A DNA stretch of 64,000 nucleotides from Bordetella parapertussis (GTDB lineage Bacteria > Pseudomonadota > Gammaproteobacteria > Burkholderiales > Burkholderiaceae_B): contig CAMBFI010000008.1 in assembly GCA_945865935.1 (NCBI GenBank), positions 62,001 to 126,000 of the forward strand. The letters run 5' to 3'. Made by a program: the position numbers and the translations under genes. The notes under the pieces are model-generated. The model made no database searches, was not told the origin of the DNA, and worked only from the letters and a program-made list of their open reading frames with translations. Below, in pieces: positions 35,806 through 43,468 of this stretch (within the stretch, counting starts at the first letter, position 1; each line of letters starts with the position of its first letter).

Positions 35806-36780
35806 CTATTCAACTTGAATGCCAGCGCCTTCGGTTTTTATTAGTCGGCGCAGTCGCACCTCTTCTGCATCCAGAAACTTTTTGTATTCCTGTTGCTTGA
35901 GGTTGGCATACGTCAAACCGGTTTTTTCGATCGCCGAGATGACTGTGGGATCTTTCAACGCAAGTTCGATGCCTGCAATGATGGTGTTCTGTATGTCACC
36001 GAAGGTTCCGGTTGGCACGAAGAAGCCGAACCAGCTACCGAACACAAGATCAATACCTAGCTCTCTAAAGGTCGGCACTTCCATTGCCGCGGGATGCCGT
36101 TGCGCTGTCGCGATCGCGATCGCACTTAGCTGCCCCGCTCGCACACGCGGCATAGCCGACGGTCCATCAAATATCCCCATAATTTGTCCGCCCAGCAAAT
36201 CATTCATCGCGGGGCCTGTTCCTTTGTAGGGAATATGGGTCATCTTGACTCCCGTCTCCATCGCAAAGAGCTCAGCAGCGATATGGGGGCTCGACGCATT
36301 ACCTGAGGAGCCAAACGTTAAAGCCCCTGGTTTACTTTTACCTAGCGCGACGATGTCGTTCATCGTCTTAACGGGCAAGTTCGGATTAATCACCAACATG
36401 TTTGCCGAGGTACCGAGCAAATACAAAGGGCTCAAGGCCTTAACGTCATAGGGTAGTGATTTTTTTAGCACCGGATTTGAGGTATAGCCATAGCTAGTGA
36501 GCAGTAAGGTATATCCATCCGCAGACGCGCGACTCACGAGTTGGGTTCCAATGACCGTACCACCGCCAGGCTTGTTGTCGACCACGACAGGCTGTCCCCA
36601 AATTTGGGATAGGCGTTGTGCTAATGCACGACCGTACACATCGGTCACCCCACCTGGCGGATACGGGACCACAATCGTGACCTGCCGTTCAGGGTATCTC
36701 GCGAGAGTCGGCACCGCCCAAAGGGAGGTCGCTACAAACCACATAGCCAGTACAAATTTGAACGCTTTAGTTGTTGTCAT
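35806..36780 (-). CDS. Bug/TctC-family periplasmic solute receptor
   Basis: 324 residues with signal peptide. Landmarks: RYPERQVTIVVPYPPGGVTDVYGRALA, VVVDNKPGGGTVIGTQLV, MTHIPYKGTGPAMNDLLGGQI. Second of two adjacent Bug genes heading the acyl-CoA operon, 35 bases before the hydratase gene. The position suggests that it binds the carboxylate degraded by the operon. Confidence 0.92.
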   Translation of the reverse strand: MTTTKAFKFVLAMWFVATSLWAVPTLARYPERQVTIVVPYPPGGVTDVYGRALAQRLSQIWGQPVVVDNKPGGGTVIGTQLVSRASADGYTLLLTSYGYTSNPVLKKSLPYDVKALSPLYLLGTSANMLVINPNLPVKTMNDIVALGKSKPGALTFGSSGNASSPHIAAELFAMETGVKMTHIPYKGTGPAMNDLLGGQIMGIFDGPSAMPRVRAGQLSAIAIATAQRHPAAMEVPTFRELGIDLVFGSWFGFFVPTGTFGDIQNTIIAGIELALKDPTVISAIEKTGLTYANLKQQEYKKFLDAEEVRLRRLIKTEGAGIQVE

Positions 36781-36799
36781 CGATGCTCACCTCTAGAAT

Positions 36800-37768
36800 T
36801 TATTGCTTGCCAATATTGGCTTGTTCAATCACGCGCTTCCATTTCGCAGACTCTGACTTGATCACAGCATCCATTTGCTCTGGCGTTCCGCCTTTGACAG
36901 TCAAGCCATTGGCCATTAACCGCTCGCGCACGACGGGATCCTGTAGCACCGCATTCAACTCTTTGTTAAGCCTATCAATGATGGCGCGAGGTGTCCCTGC
37001 GGGTGCGGTAATGTAGTTAACAGGAAAAGCCTGATAGCCCTTGAGCGTATCGCCAATCGTTGGCAACTCTGGTATCGCGGGTGTTCTCTCTTGGGTCGAT
37101 ACGGCTAGGGCTTTAATCCGCCCGGCTTTGATGTGAGACTGATATACCGACAGTGAGTCGATACTCATTTGCACCCCTCCACCCAGAACCTCTGACACCG
37201 CAGCGCCCGAGCCTTTGTACGGAATATGCACGATATCTAATTTCGCCATGCTCTTAAACAGTTCACCCGCCAGATGACTTGATGAACCGATCCCCGAGCT
37301 TGCGAAGTTGATTTTTCCTGGATTTGCTTTGATGTAAGTAATGAGTTCCGCCACGTTATTGACGGGCAACTTGTTATTGACCACAAGTACATTCGCACCA
37401 GAAATCAATTCAACAACCGGTGAAAATCCATTGAAGGCATCGTACGTTAACTTTTCCATCAAGTAAGGATTTGTCATTTGCTGGCCAGGTGTCGCAAAGA
37501 GCAAGGTGTATCCGTCTTTTGGCGCAGCCGCAACATAAGCTGCTGCAATGGTCCCCCCGGCACCCGGGCGGTAGTCGATGACAACGGGTTGCCCTAACCG
37601 CTTGGCTAGAGGCTCGCTGATAATGCGAGCGGTGTTATCTGCCCCTCCACCGGGAGCGAACGGCAAAACGATCTTAACGACAGTATTGGGATAGTTTTGC
37701 GCGAACGTGCTTGCGCAACAGCTCAGTGCCGCCACAAGTGTGGCGACCAAGGATCTAATGTGTGACAT
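36800..37768 (-). CDS. Bug/TctC-family periplasmic solute receptor
   Basis: 322 residues with signal peptide. NYPNTVVKIVLPFAPGGGADNTARIIS, VVIDYRPGAGGTIAAAYVAAA, FASSGIGSSSHLAGELF and VHIPYKGSGAAVSEVLGGGV. First gene of the operon 37768-30562, 19 bases before the second Bug gene. Two receptors in a row are unusual and may serve two related substrates. Confidence 0.92.
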   Translation of the reverse strand: MSHIRSLVATLVAALSCCASTFAQNYPNTVVKIVLPFAPGGGADNTARIISEPLAKRLGQPVVIDYRPGAGGTIAAAYVAAAPKDGYTLLFATPGQQMTNPYLMEKLTYDAFNGFSPVVELISGANVLVVNNKLPVNNVAELITYIKANPGKINFASSGIGSSSHLAGELFKSMAKLDIVHIPYKGSGAAVSEVLGGGVQMSIDSLSVYQSHIKAGRIKALAVSTQERTPAIPELPTIGDTLKGYQAFPVNYITAPAGTPRAIIDRLNKELNAVLQDPVVRERLMANGLTVKGGTPEQMDAVIKSESAKWKRVIEQANIGKQ

Positions 37769-37928
37769 GTGTTGTCTCCCGGGACAGAGTGCTTAGGGTT
37801 TGTAATGAAGCACATCATAAGCAATCTGCGGGCGTGGCAACAAACAAATTCAAGATGTGGACAATGAAACGCTTACACACCGAGCTGCTGCAATGCACCA
37901 ATTTTTTAGGCCAGGCAGCAACAACACC

Positions 37929-38438
37929 TTAGCTTGGGGCAAGCTCGCCCAATTTCAGCTGGAGATAAACGAGGTCTAACCATTTGCCGAACTTCGTGCC
38001 GACCTCGGGCATCAGGCCTGTTTGTACAAACCCGAGGTTTACATGCATTGCGATCGATCCCTGATTGCCCGCCTCGATCGCTGCCACCATCACATGCTTG
38101 TTCAATTTCTGGGCGCGCTCGATCAGCGCGAGCATCAAGTGACGCCCTAAACCTTTTCCGCGTTGATCATGCTTGATGTATACCGAGTGCTCCACCGTGT
38201 GTCGGTAACCATCAAACGCACGCCAATCGCCAAAGCTTGCATAGCCAAACACACTGTCTAAATCATCAACGGCCACCAGCACGGGATAACCTTTGCTCTG
38301 GCGATCTGCTAGCCAAGCACGGCGATTCGTCTCATCAACAAGCGTTTCGTTCCAGATCGCTGTCGTGTTTTGTACCGCATCGTTATAGATGGTCATGATA
38401 CCGAAGGCATCATCGATGGTCGCATCACGAATATGCAT
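37929..38438 (-). CDS. GNAT acetyltransferase, phosphinothricin-acetyltransferase-like
   Basis: 169 residues. IRDATIDDAFGIMTIYNDAVQNTTAIWNE at the start and the acetyl-CoA loop DQRGKGLGRHLMLALIERA, followed by IAMHVNLGFVQTGLMPEVGTKFGKWLDLVYLQ, the pattern of the PAT/methionine-sulfoximine group. Acetylates a small amine; natural substrate not known. Divergent from the glycine-riboswitch unit. Confidence 0.9.
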   Translation of the reverse strand: MHIRDATIDDAFGIMTIYNDAVQNTTAIWNETLVDETNRRAWLADRQSKGYPVLVAVDDLDSVFGYASFGDWRAFDGYRHTVEHSVYIKHDQRGKGLGRHLMLALIERAQKLNKHVMVAAIEAGNQGSIAMHVNLGFVQTGLMPEVGTKFGKWLDLVYLQLKLGELAPS

Positions 38439-38564
38439 GCCTTTCCCCGCATTGGATTATCGGATATGAGTCGGAGTAAATCGCTCTGTAATCCTCGGTA
38501 TATTAAACCCAGCGTAACCATCTCAACCTCACCCTATGTTGCAAATAAAAACATATTTCATATT

Positions 38565-38592
38565 TTTCAAAGCACTAGGAATAACGTAGAAT
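38565..38592 (+). promoter_or_regulatory. Candidate promoter upstream of the glycine riboswitch
   Basis: TTTCAA (38565-38570), 16 bases, TAGAAT (38587-38592), about 35 bases upstream of aptamer 1. Moderate match only. Confidence 0.4.
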
Positions 38593-38619
38593 TCAGTCTG
38601 TCTCGTACGTAGCGGGAGA

Positions 38620-38815
38620 GCACACAGGCCTCATAAGCACTGCTGTCGCCGAAGGAGCAACCGCCCCGGAAACTCTCAGGCAAAAAGAACCGCTACGTCT
38701 TTGACACTCTGAAGAGTTGCTGAACCGCACAGGTCAGCACACCGAAGGAGCAAGCTTCACTCAAGAACCGCTCTTGAGGCTGCGAATCTCTCAGGTCCTG
38801 CACAGAGGGGGCGCA
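38620..38815 (+). ncRNA. Tandem glycine riboswitch
   Basis: Two glycine aptamers in a row. Aptamer 1 is closed by ACGTAGCGG (38627-38635) pairing CCGCTACGT (38690-38698) and holds the hallmark GCCGAAGGAGCAA and AACTCTCAGGCAAAAAGAACCG. Aptamer 2 (about 38706-38808) holds ACCGAAGGAGCAAGC and AATCTCTCAGGTCCTGCACAGAG. Behind it, CACTTG-AATCG-CAAGTG (38815-38831) may be the expression platform. Ends about 50 bases before the start of a DadA-like oxidase gene, which is the regulated gene. Confidence 0.95.
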
Positions 38816-38866
38816 CACTTGAATCGCAAGTGCGCTCACCTTTATTCGTGCGCAAGGACTCCCCTC

Positions 38867-40090
38867 ATGTTTAAAAGAATTGCTGTCATCGGTGGCGGTA
38901 TCGCTGGCGTCACCACAGCCTATGCGCTCGTCAAGCGCGGTTTTCACGTCACGCTGTTTGAAAAACACCGCTATGCAGCGATGGAGACTTCGTTTGCCAA
39001 TGGCGGTCAGCTGTCTGCATCGAATGCAGAGGTCTGGAACCACTGGTCCACGATTTTAAAAGGGCTTAAATGGATGTTGACACGCAGCGCCCCGCTGCTC
39101 GTCAACCCGAAACCAAGCTGGCATAAATTAAGTTGGTTCGCTGAATTCTTATCTGCCATTCCGAGCTACAGAGCCAACACCATCAAGACAACGCAGCTAG
39201 CCATTGCCGCACGTGAATATCTTTTTGAATGGGCCGCTCAAGAAAACATATGTTTCGATCATCAAACAAAAGGGATCTTGCACATCTATCGCGACAAGCA
39301 CGGCTTTGATCATGCGCAAACGGTAAGCGAACTGCTCAGGCAAGGCGGGCTCAACCGACGGGCCGTCACTCCCGAAGAGATGCGTGCAATCGAACCCACT
39401 CTTGCCGGCAAGTACTACGGGGGATTTTTTACCGAAGACGACTCAACCGGTGACATCCACAAGTTCACAACCGCGCTCTCTGAGTCTATCGAGCGCTTGG
39501 GAGTTGTTTGCAACTACGGTCACGAGGTCTCACGCGTGAGGCCGTCGGGTGCAAGCAAGCTAGTCAGCTCGCTGACAGACCGAGGCCAAGAAACAGATCG
39601 CTTTGATGCGGTGGTCGTGTGCGGCGGCACAGCAAGCCGTGCCCTGGGCGCACAGCTTGGTGATCGCATCAATATCTACCCAGTAAAAGGCTATTCCATC
39701 ACAGTCAATTTGGACGATTTACACAGTCAGTCTGGCGCGCCGCAAGTCAGCCTGCTGGATGACGAGACCAAGCTTGTGACCAGTCGCCTAGGCACAGACC
39801 GGTTCCGCGTCGCAGGGACTGCCGAATTCAACGGCTATAACCGCGACATTCGCGCCGATCGCATTGCGCCGCTCGTTAAGTGGGTGAATCAATGTTTCCC
39901 GCAGATCAACACAAGGCATGTCATCCCCTGGGCGGGGCTGCGTCCAATGTTGCCAAACATGCTTCCCAGAGTAGGGCCAGGTAAACACCCCGGTGTGTTT
40001 TACAACACAGGCCATGGTCACTTGGGATGGACGCTATCAGCCATCACCGCGGAGGCCGTTGCCACATGCGTTGTACAAGCTAAAGACTGA
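38867..40090 (+). CDS. DadA-like FAD-dependent amino-acid dehydrogenase
   Basis: 407 residues from the ATG at 38867 (AAGGA before it); the longer open frame would run back through the riboswitch and is rejected. N-terminal FAD motif IAVIGGGIAGVTTAYALVKRG and SFANGGQLSASNAEVWN, as in D-amino-acid dehydrogenase small subunits; C-terminal NTGHGHLGWTLSAITAE. Oxidatively deaminates D-amino acids or glycine at the membrane. Control by a glycine riboswitch suggests glycine or a glycine-linked amino acid as substrate. Confidence 0.92.
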   Translation: MFKRIAVIGGGIAGVTTAYALVKRGFHVTLFEKHRYAAMETSFANGGQLSASNAEVWNHWSTILKGLKWMLTRSAPLLVNPKPSWHKLSWFAEFLSAIPSYRANTIKTTQLAIAAREYLFEWAAQENICFDHQTKGILHIYRDKHGFDHAQTVSELLRQGGLNRRAVTPEEMRAIEPTLAGKYYGGFFTEDDSTGDIHKFTTALSESIERLGVVCNYGHEVSRVRPSGASKLVSSLTDRGQETDRFDAVVVCGGTASRALGAQLGDRINIYPVKGYSITVNLDDLHSQSGAPQVSLLDDETKLVTSRLGTDRFRVAGTAEFNGYNRDIRADRIAPLVKWVNQCFPQINTRHVIPWAGLRPMLPNMLPRVGPGKHPGVFYNTGHGHLGWTLSAITAEAVATCVVQAKD

Positions 40091-40102
40091 GTCGAGCAAA
40101 TC

Positions 40103-40957
40103 TTACTGCTGAACAATACCTGCCTTCTCAATCGTTTCAGCGTATTTTTTTCTGAGGTCCCGGAGCATGACTTGCACCTCCGGGACCGTATTAATAGAGA
40201 CACTAAACCCCAAGGCTTCGATTTGTTTAATGTTGGCAGGGTCGCGCATGATTTGCGTTACATCTTTATTGATCTTCTCAAGAACCGCTTGAGGCGTCCC
40301 CTTCGGAGCGAGAAGTCCTTGCCAGCTCTCAATGTTGACGTCCGTGTAGCCAGACTCCGCCATGGTCGGCACCTCTGGAAATACAGGGGACCGATAGTTT
40401 GTGGTGACGGCTAAGGCGCGTAACTTACCGGCTTTGATTTGTTCGCTCACTGCCGCCAATGTAATGACCGTCGCATTAACGTGCCCAGCCATGGTGTCGA
40501 GCGCAGCGGGCGCGCCGCCCTTGTAGGGAATGTAACAAAGCCCGGATTCGACACCAGCACTTGCGGATTCAACACGCAGTCGCATCACACCCGTTAGATC
40601 GTCAGACGTATAGGGCGGATTTTTAATAAGAATCGTATTTAATACGATGGCATCGCTATGTAAAACCAGGGTGTAGCCATCAGGCTTAGCCCTCGCAACG
40701 TGCGCCGCACCGATTGCACCACCGGCACCCGTAATGTTTTCAACGATGACCGTCTGGCCCCATGCGGTACCGAGCTTCTCAGCAATCAGGCGTGCGATTT
40801 TGTCTGTGCTGCCACCCGCCGAGACAGGAACAACGATCCGTACAGAACGCTGGGGGTAGGATTCTGTTTGCGCCACTGCGGCGCCGCAAACACCGACCGA
40901 CAACAAACAAGCAAACAATACGCTGCGGGCTTTGTTTTAAAAAAGGCTGCTCAACAT
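40103..40957 (-). pseudogene. Decayed Bug/TctC receptor gene
   Basis: A Bug gene with two lesions. The ATG at 40957 has an excellent ribosome site (CAGGAGGGGTC) and starts MLSSLF, but codon 7 (40939-40937) is TAA; after it the same frame continues NKARSVLFACLLSVG, the rest of a normal signal peptide. A TTG at 40918 could give a 271-residue product. In the middle about 45 residues are missing between DDLTGVMRL and CYIPYKGG, removing the conserved loop with the GxGxSxHL segment that lines the ligand pocket. A sequencing error could explain the stop but not the deletion. Confidence 0.78.
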
Positions 40958-40999
40958 GACCCCTCCTGGGAGTTCAATGATGTCCACTAGAATGATCTT

Positions 41000-41974
41000 C
41001 TAAAACACATATCGCTTGCCCACCGCAGTTGGCGCTAAGACTTTATCCCCAAAAACATTCGACATCGCAGCAATCGCCCTCCAGCCCGTGCAATGACCGG
41101 CACCGATTAACTTCAAGCCAAATTGTTTTAGACCCTCAACCGTTTCGGGAATGATCGCTTCGTTTGCCCCCGACAAATGAAAGCCACCGAAGACGGCATG
41201 AATCGGGGTATCAGGAAAGCGGTCTCTCGCATCATGCAGTACGTTAATGATACCGGCATGCGAGCATGCAGAGAAAATAACAAGCCCTTTGTCCTTGACG
41301 TTGACACCCAACCACCGCTCATCGACGAGCATTTCGTCCTTCTCCCAATGCCCATCTGCATTTTTACGTACTTGACCCGGGAGTCCCCGCTCGAAGGTGG
41401 TACGGCGGGGAATCTCGCCGCTTACCGCGAACATATTATCGAGCAGCGATACCGGCTCGCGATGCAAGGAAACCTCAGCGCCGGCTGCGGTGAGCTGCTC
41501 GACACTCGGGACATCGATCATTTCGCGGTACTTGCCATTAGGCAAAGTCGCTGCGCGTTTATGAAACATGTCTGGGTGTCCGTAAAACGGTATGGTCTTG
41601 CTCCCATTTCGCTGTCGAATGGAATTAAGCGCTAACAATAGGGCACCCGCATGATCCCAGTGCCCATGGGACAGCACGACCGACTGCACCTTACCGAGAT
41701 CGACACCCAAACGACTAACGTTTCGCTCAAAGGCATACTCCTCAGGCCCTGTGTCAAACAAGACTGTTCGCTCTGTATCGCCTTTGCGAGCAGTGATCAA
41801 ACAAGATAAGCCATGCGCAGCACAACAAAGACAGAGGCCTGCCATCATTTGTCCGCCCCGGCTAAACAGGCCCATCGCTTCACTGGTCACACCGGCAGGT
41901 GTGCTTGAGAGCATATCTGTCGTATTGTCCACGAGGATATGTATGTCTAGCGCATCCACAGTATCCAGCATCAT
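41000..41974 (-). CDS. Metallo-beta-lactamase-fold hydrolase
   Basis: 324 residues from the ATG at 41974 (GGGG upstream). Metal motif VLSHGHWDHAGALL (HxHxDH) and later FSACSHAGIINV and GAGHCTGW. The pattern matches the group that includes the archaeal 7,8-dihydropterin-6-methyl-4-(beta-D-ribofuranosyl)-aminobenzene-5'-phosphate synthase-like proteins, whose bacterial function is unknown. Cytoplasmic. No obvious operon partner. Confidence 0.87.
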   Translation of the reverse strand: MMLDTVDALDIHILVDNTTDMLSSTPAGVTSEAMGLFSRGGQMMAGLCLCCAAHGLSCLITARKGDTERTVLFDTGPEEYAFERNVSRLGVDLGKVQSVVLSHGHWDHAGALLLALNSIRQRNGSKTIPFYGHPDMFHKRAATLPNGKYREMIDVPSVEQLTAAGAEVSLHREPVSLLDNMFAVSGEIPRRTTFERGLPGQVRKNADGHWEKDEMLVDERWLGVNVKDKGLVIFSACSHAGIINVLHDARDRFPDTPIHAVFGGFHLSGANEAIIPETVEGLKQFGLKLIGAGHCTGWRAIAAMSNVFGDKVLAPTAVGKRYVF

Positions 41975-42075
41975 GTCGAAACCCCACTTGTATTGAGTGA
42001 GTGTCTTTTTTAACGCAGATTTCCTAGCTTGAGGACATGTTTTGATGCGCAATGCAGCGATGAGTTTTTTGGGGC

Positions 42076-42107
42076 AAAAAAAATGACTTACTCGCTGAAG
42101 TAAGCCA
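42076..42107 (-). terminator. Rho-independent terminator after tRNA-Lys
   Basis: Minus strand TGGCTTACT-TCAGCG-AGTAAGTCA followed by eight T; nine base pairs with one G-T pair. Just 10 bases beyond the tRNA-Lys CCA. Confidence 0.85.
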
Positions 42108-42117
42108 CTGTTTTACT

Positions 42118-42194
42118 TGGTGGGTCGGGCGAGACTCGAACTCGCGACCAACGGATTAAAAGTCCGCTGCTCTAACCAACTGAGCTACCGACCC
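42118..42194 (-). tRNA. tRNA-Lys (anticodon TTT)
   Basis: A 77-base cloverleaf on the minus strand: acceptor GGGTCGG/CCGACCC, anticodon arm GCGGA-CTTTTAA-TCCGT (anticodon TTT), T-loop GTTCGAGTCT and an encoded CCA. It lies downstream of the amidase gene on the same strand. Confidence 0.96.
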
Positions 42195-42229
42195 CAAGCC
42201 ATACATTATGACTTTTTCATTATTAGCTG

Positions 42230-43468
42230 TCAAACTGAGGCTTGATCAGCCAATAGTGCCTCGAACTTGGTCCCGAGCGCCAGCAGTTTGCTGTCGGCAC
42301 CCAGAGCACCAACGAACTGCACACCTAGCGGCAACCCCGCATCGCCCCGACCAAAGGGCAGCGTAATACAAGGCACGCCAAGCGTTGTCCAAACCCGATT
42401 GAAGGTCGACAGTCCCGTGCCGGTTGATTTAAGGGGTGCCTGTCCGGGAGCACCCAGAGTTAAGACCGCATCAACACCCAACATGGCTTTTGCAAACAAT
42501 GCTTTGCACTTCTCAACGTGAAGCAGTTCTTTTTTGAACTGTTCATCCGTAATCAGCAAACCCGTTTCAATCAATTTAACGGTCGAGGCACCTAAATCCG
42601 CTGCCTTATTACGGTAGACCGTCTCGTACGAACGTGCGGCATCGTAAGCCATGATGAGGCGATTGGACTGGCCAAGGGCCAGAAAGTCCTTCTCGGGCAA
42701 GTCGATATCAACGATTTGCACACCAGCGGCTTTCAATACATCTCGCGCACGCTCGAGCGCGCGCAGCGCATCGGGATCGGCTTCTGGTGCTTCAGGCGAG
42801 GGGTACCAAGCGACACGAGGCGTTGCAGGCGCTTGAACAACGTCGTAATTTTCAAGCAACACGGACGACAGCAAGCAAATGTCGGTCATTGAGCGCGCCA
42901 TCAAGCCAATCGTGTCCATCGTGACAGACAATGGCCCAACGCCTTCCAGCGAAACCTTGCCGTGTGTTGGCTTAAAACCAACGATGCCGCAAAACGCAGC
43001 AGGACGAATCGTTGAACCACCCGTTTGGGAACCCAATGCCATCGTCACCATCTCGTCAGCAACGGCTGCTGCCGATCCACTCGAGGACCCGCCCGGTGTT
43101 CGGTCAACGTTGTGGGGATTGGTCGTGGGCCCAGCATGTTGATGCGCAAACTCTGTTGTCACCGTCTTGCCCATAATCAGAGCGCCTGCCGCACGCAATT
43201 TCGCGACGGCAGAGGCGTCTCGCTGGGGTCGGTGATTTGCGAAGGCTGCCGAGCCATAGGTCGTCGGCATGTCGCTTGTATCGAAGATGTCCTTTACGCC
43301 AACGGTGATTCCCGCCAACGGCAAATGGGCCGTATCTTTGGGCAACGCTGCAAGTTCGTCACGAACCTGCTGAGGATCATGCCAGGACCAAGCACGAACC
43401 AGCGGCTCGCGCGCAGCAATCCGAGCAAGCTGAGCTTCTAAAAGCTGCGAACGGGTGGGGGCGACCAC
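42230..43468 (-). CDS. Amidase-signature hydrolase
   Basis: 412 residues from a GTG start directly behind the stop of the GH31-like gene. Amidase signature with the Ser-cisSer-Lys triad: Lys in VGVKDIFDTSDMPTTYGS, and GGSSSGSAAAVADEMV with GSQTGGSTIRPAAFCGIVGFKP. Hydrolyses an amide; substrate unknown. Not the GatA subunit, as no gatB or gatC is near and the gene follows a sugar-hydrolase-like gene. Confidence 0.9.
   Translation of the reverse strand: MVAPTRSQLLEAQLARIAAREPLVRAWSWHDPQQVRDELAALPKDTAHLPLAGITVGVKDIFDTSDMPTTYGSAAFANHRPQRDASAVAKLRAAGALIMGKTVTTEFAHQHAGPTTNPHNVDRTPGGSSSGSAAAVADEMVTMALGSQTGGSTIRPAAFCGIVGFKPTHGKVSLEGVGPLSVTMDTIGLMARSMTDICLLSSVLLENYDVVQAPATPRVAWYPSPEAPEADPDALRALERARDVLKAAGVQIVDIDLPEKDFLALGQSNRLIMAYDAARSYETVYRNKAADLGASTVKLIETGLLITDEQFKKELLHVEKCKALFAKAMLGVDAVLTLGAPGQAPLKSTGTGLSTFNRVWTTLGVPCITLPFGRGDAGLPLGVQFVGALGADSKLLALGTKFEALLADQASV

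Noticed and set aside
38717-38866. Longer start for the DadA-like gene at 38717
   Set aside because: The extension would translate the second glycine aptamer; the ATG at 38867 has a ribosome site and matches the family start.
42230-43468. GatA subunit of Glu-tRNA amidotransferase
   Set aside because: The amidase signature fits, but no gatB or gatC is adjacent and the gene is coupled to a GH31-like gene.
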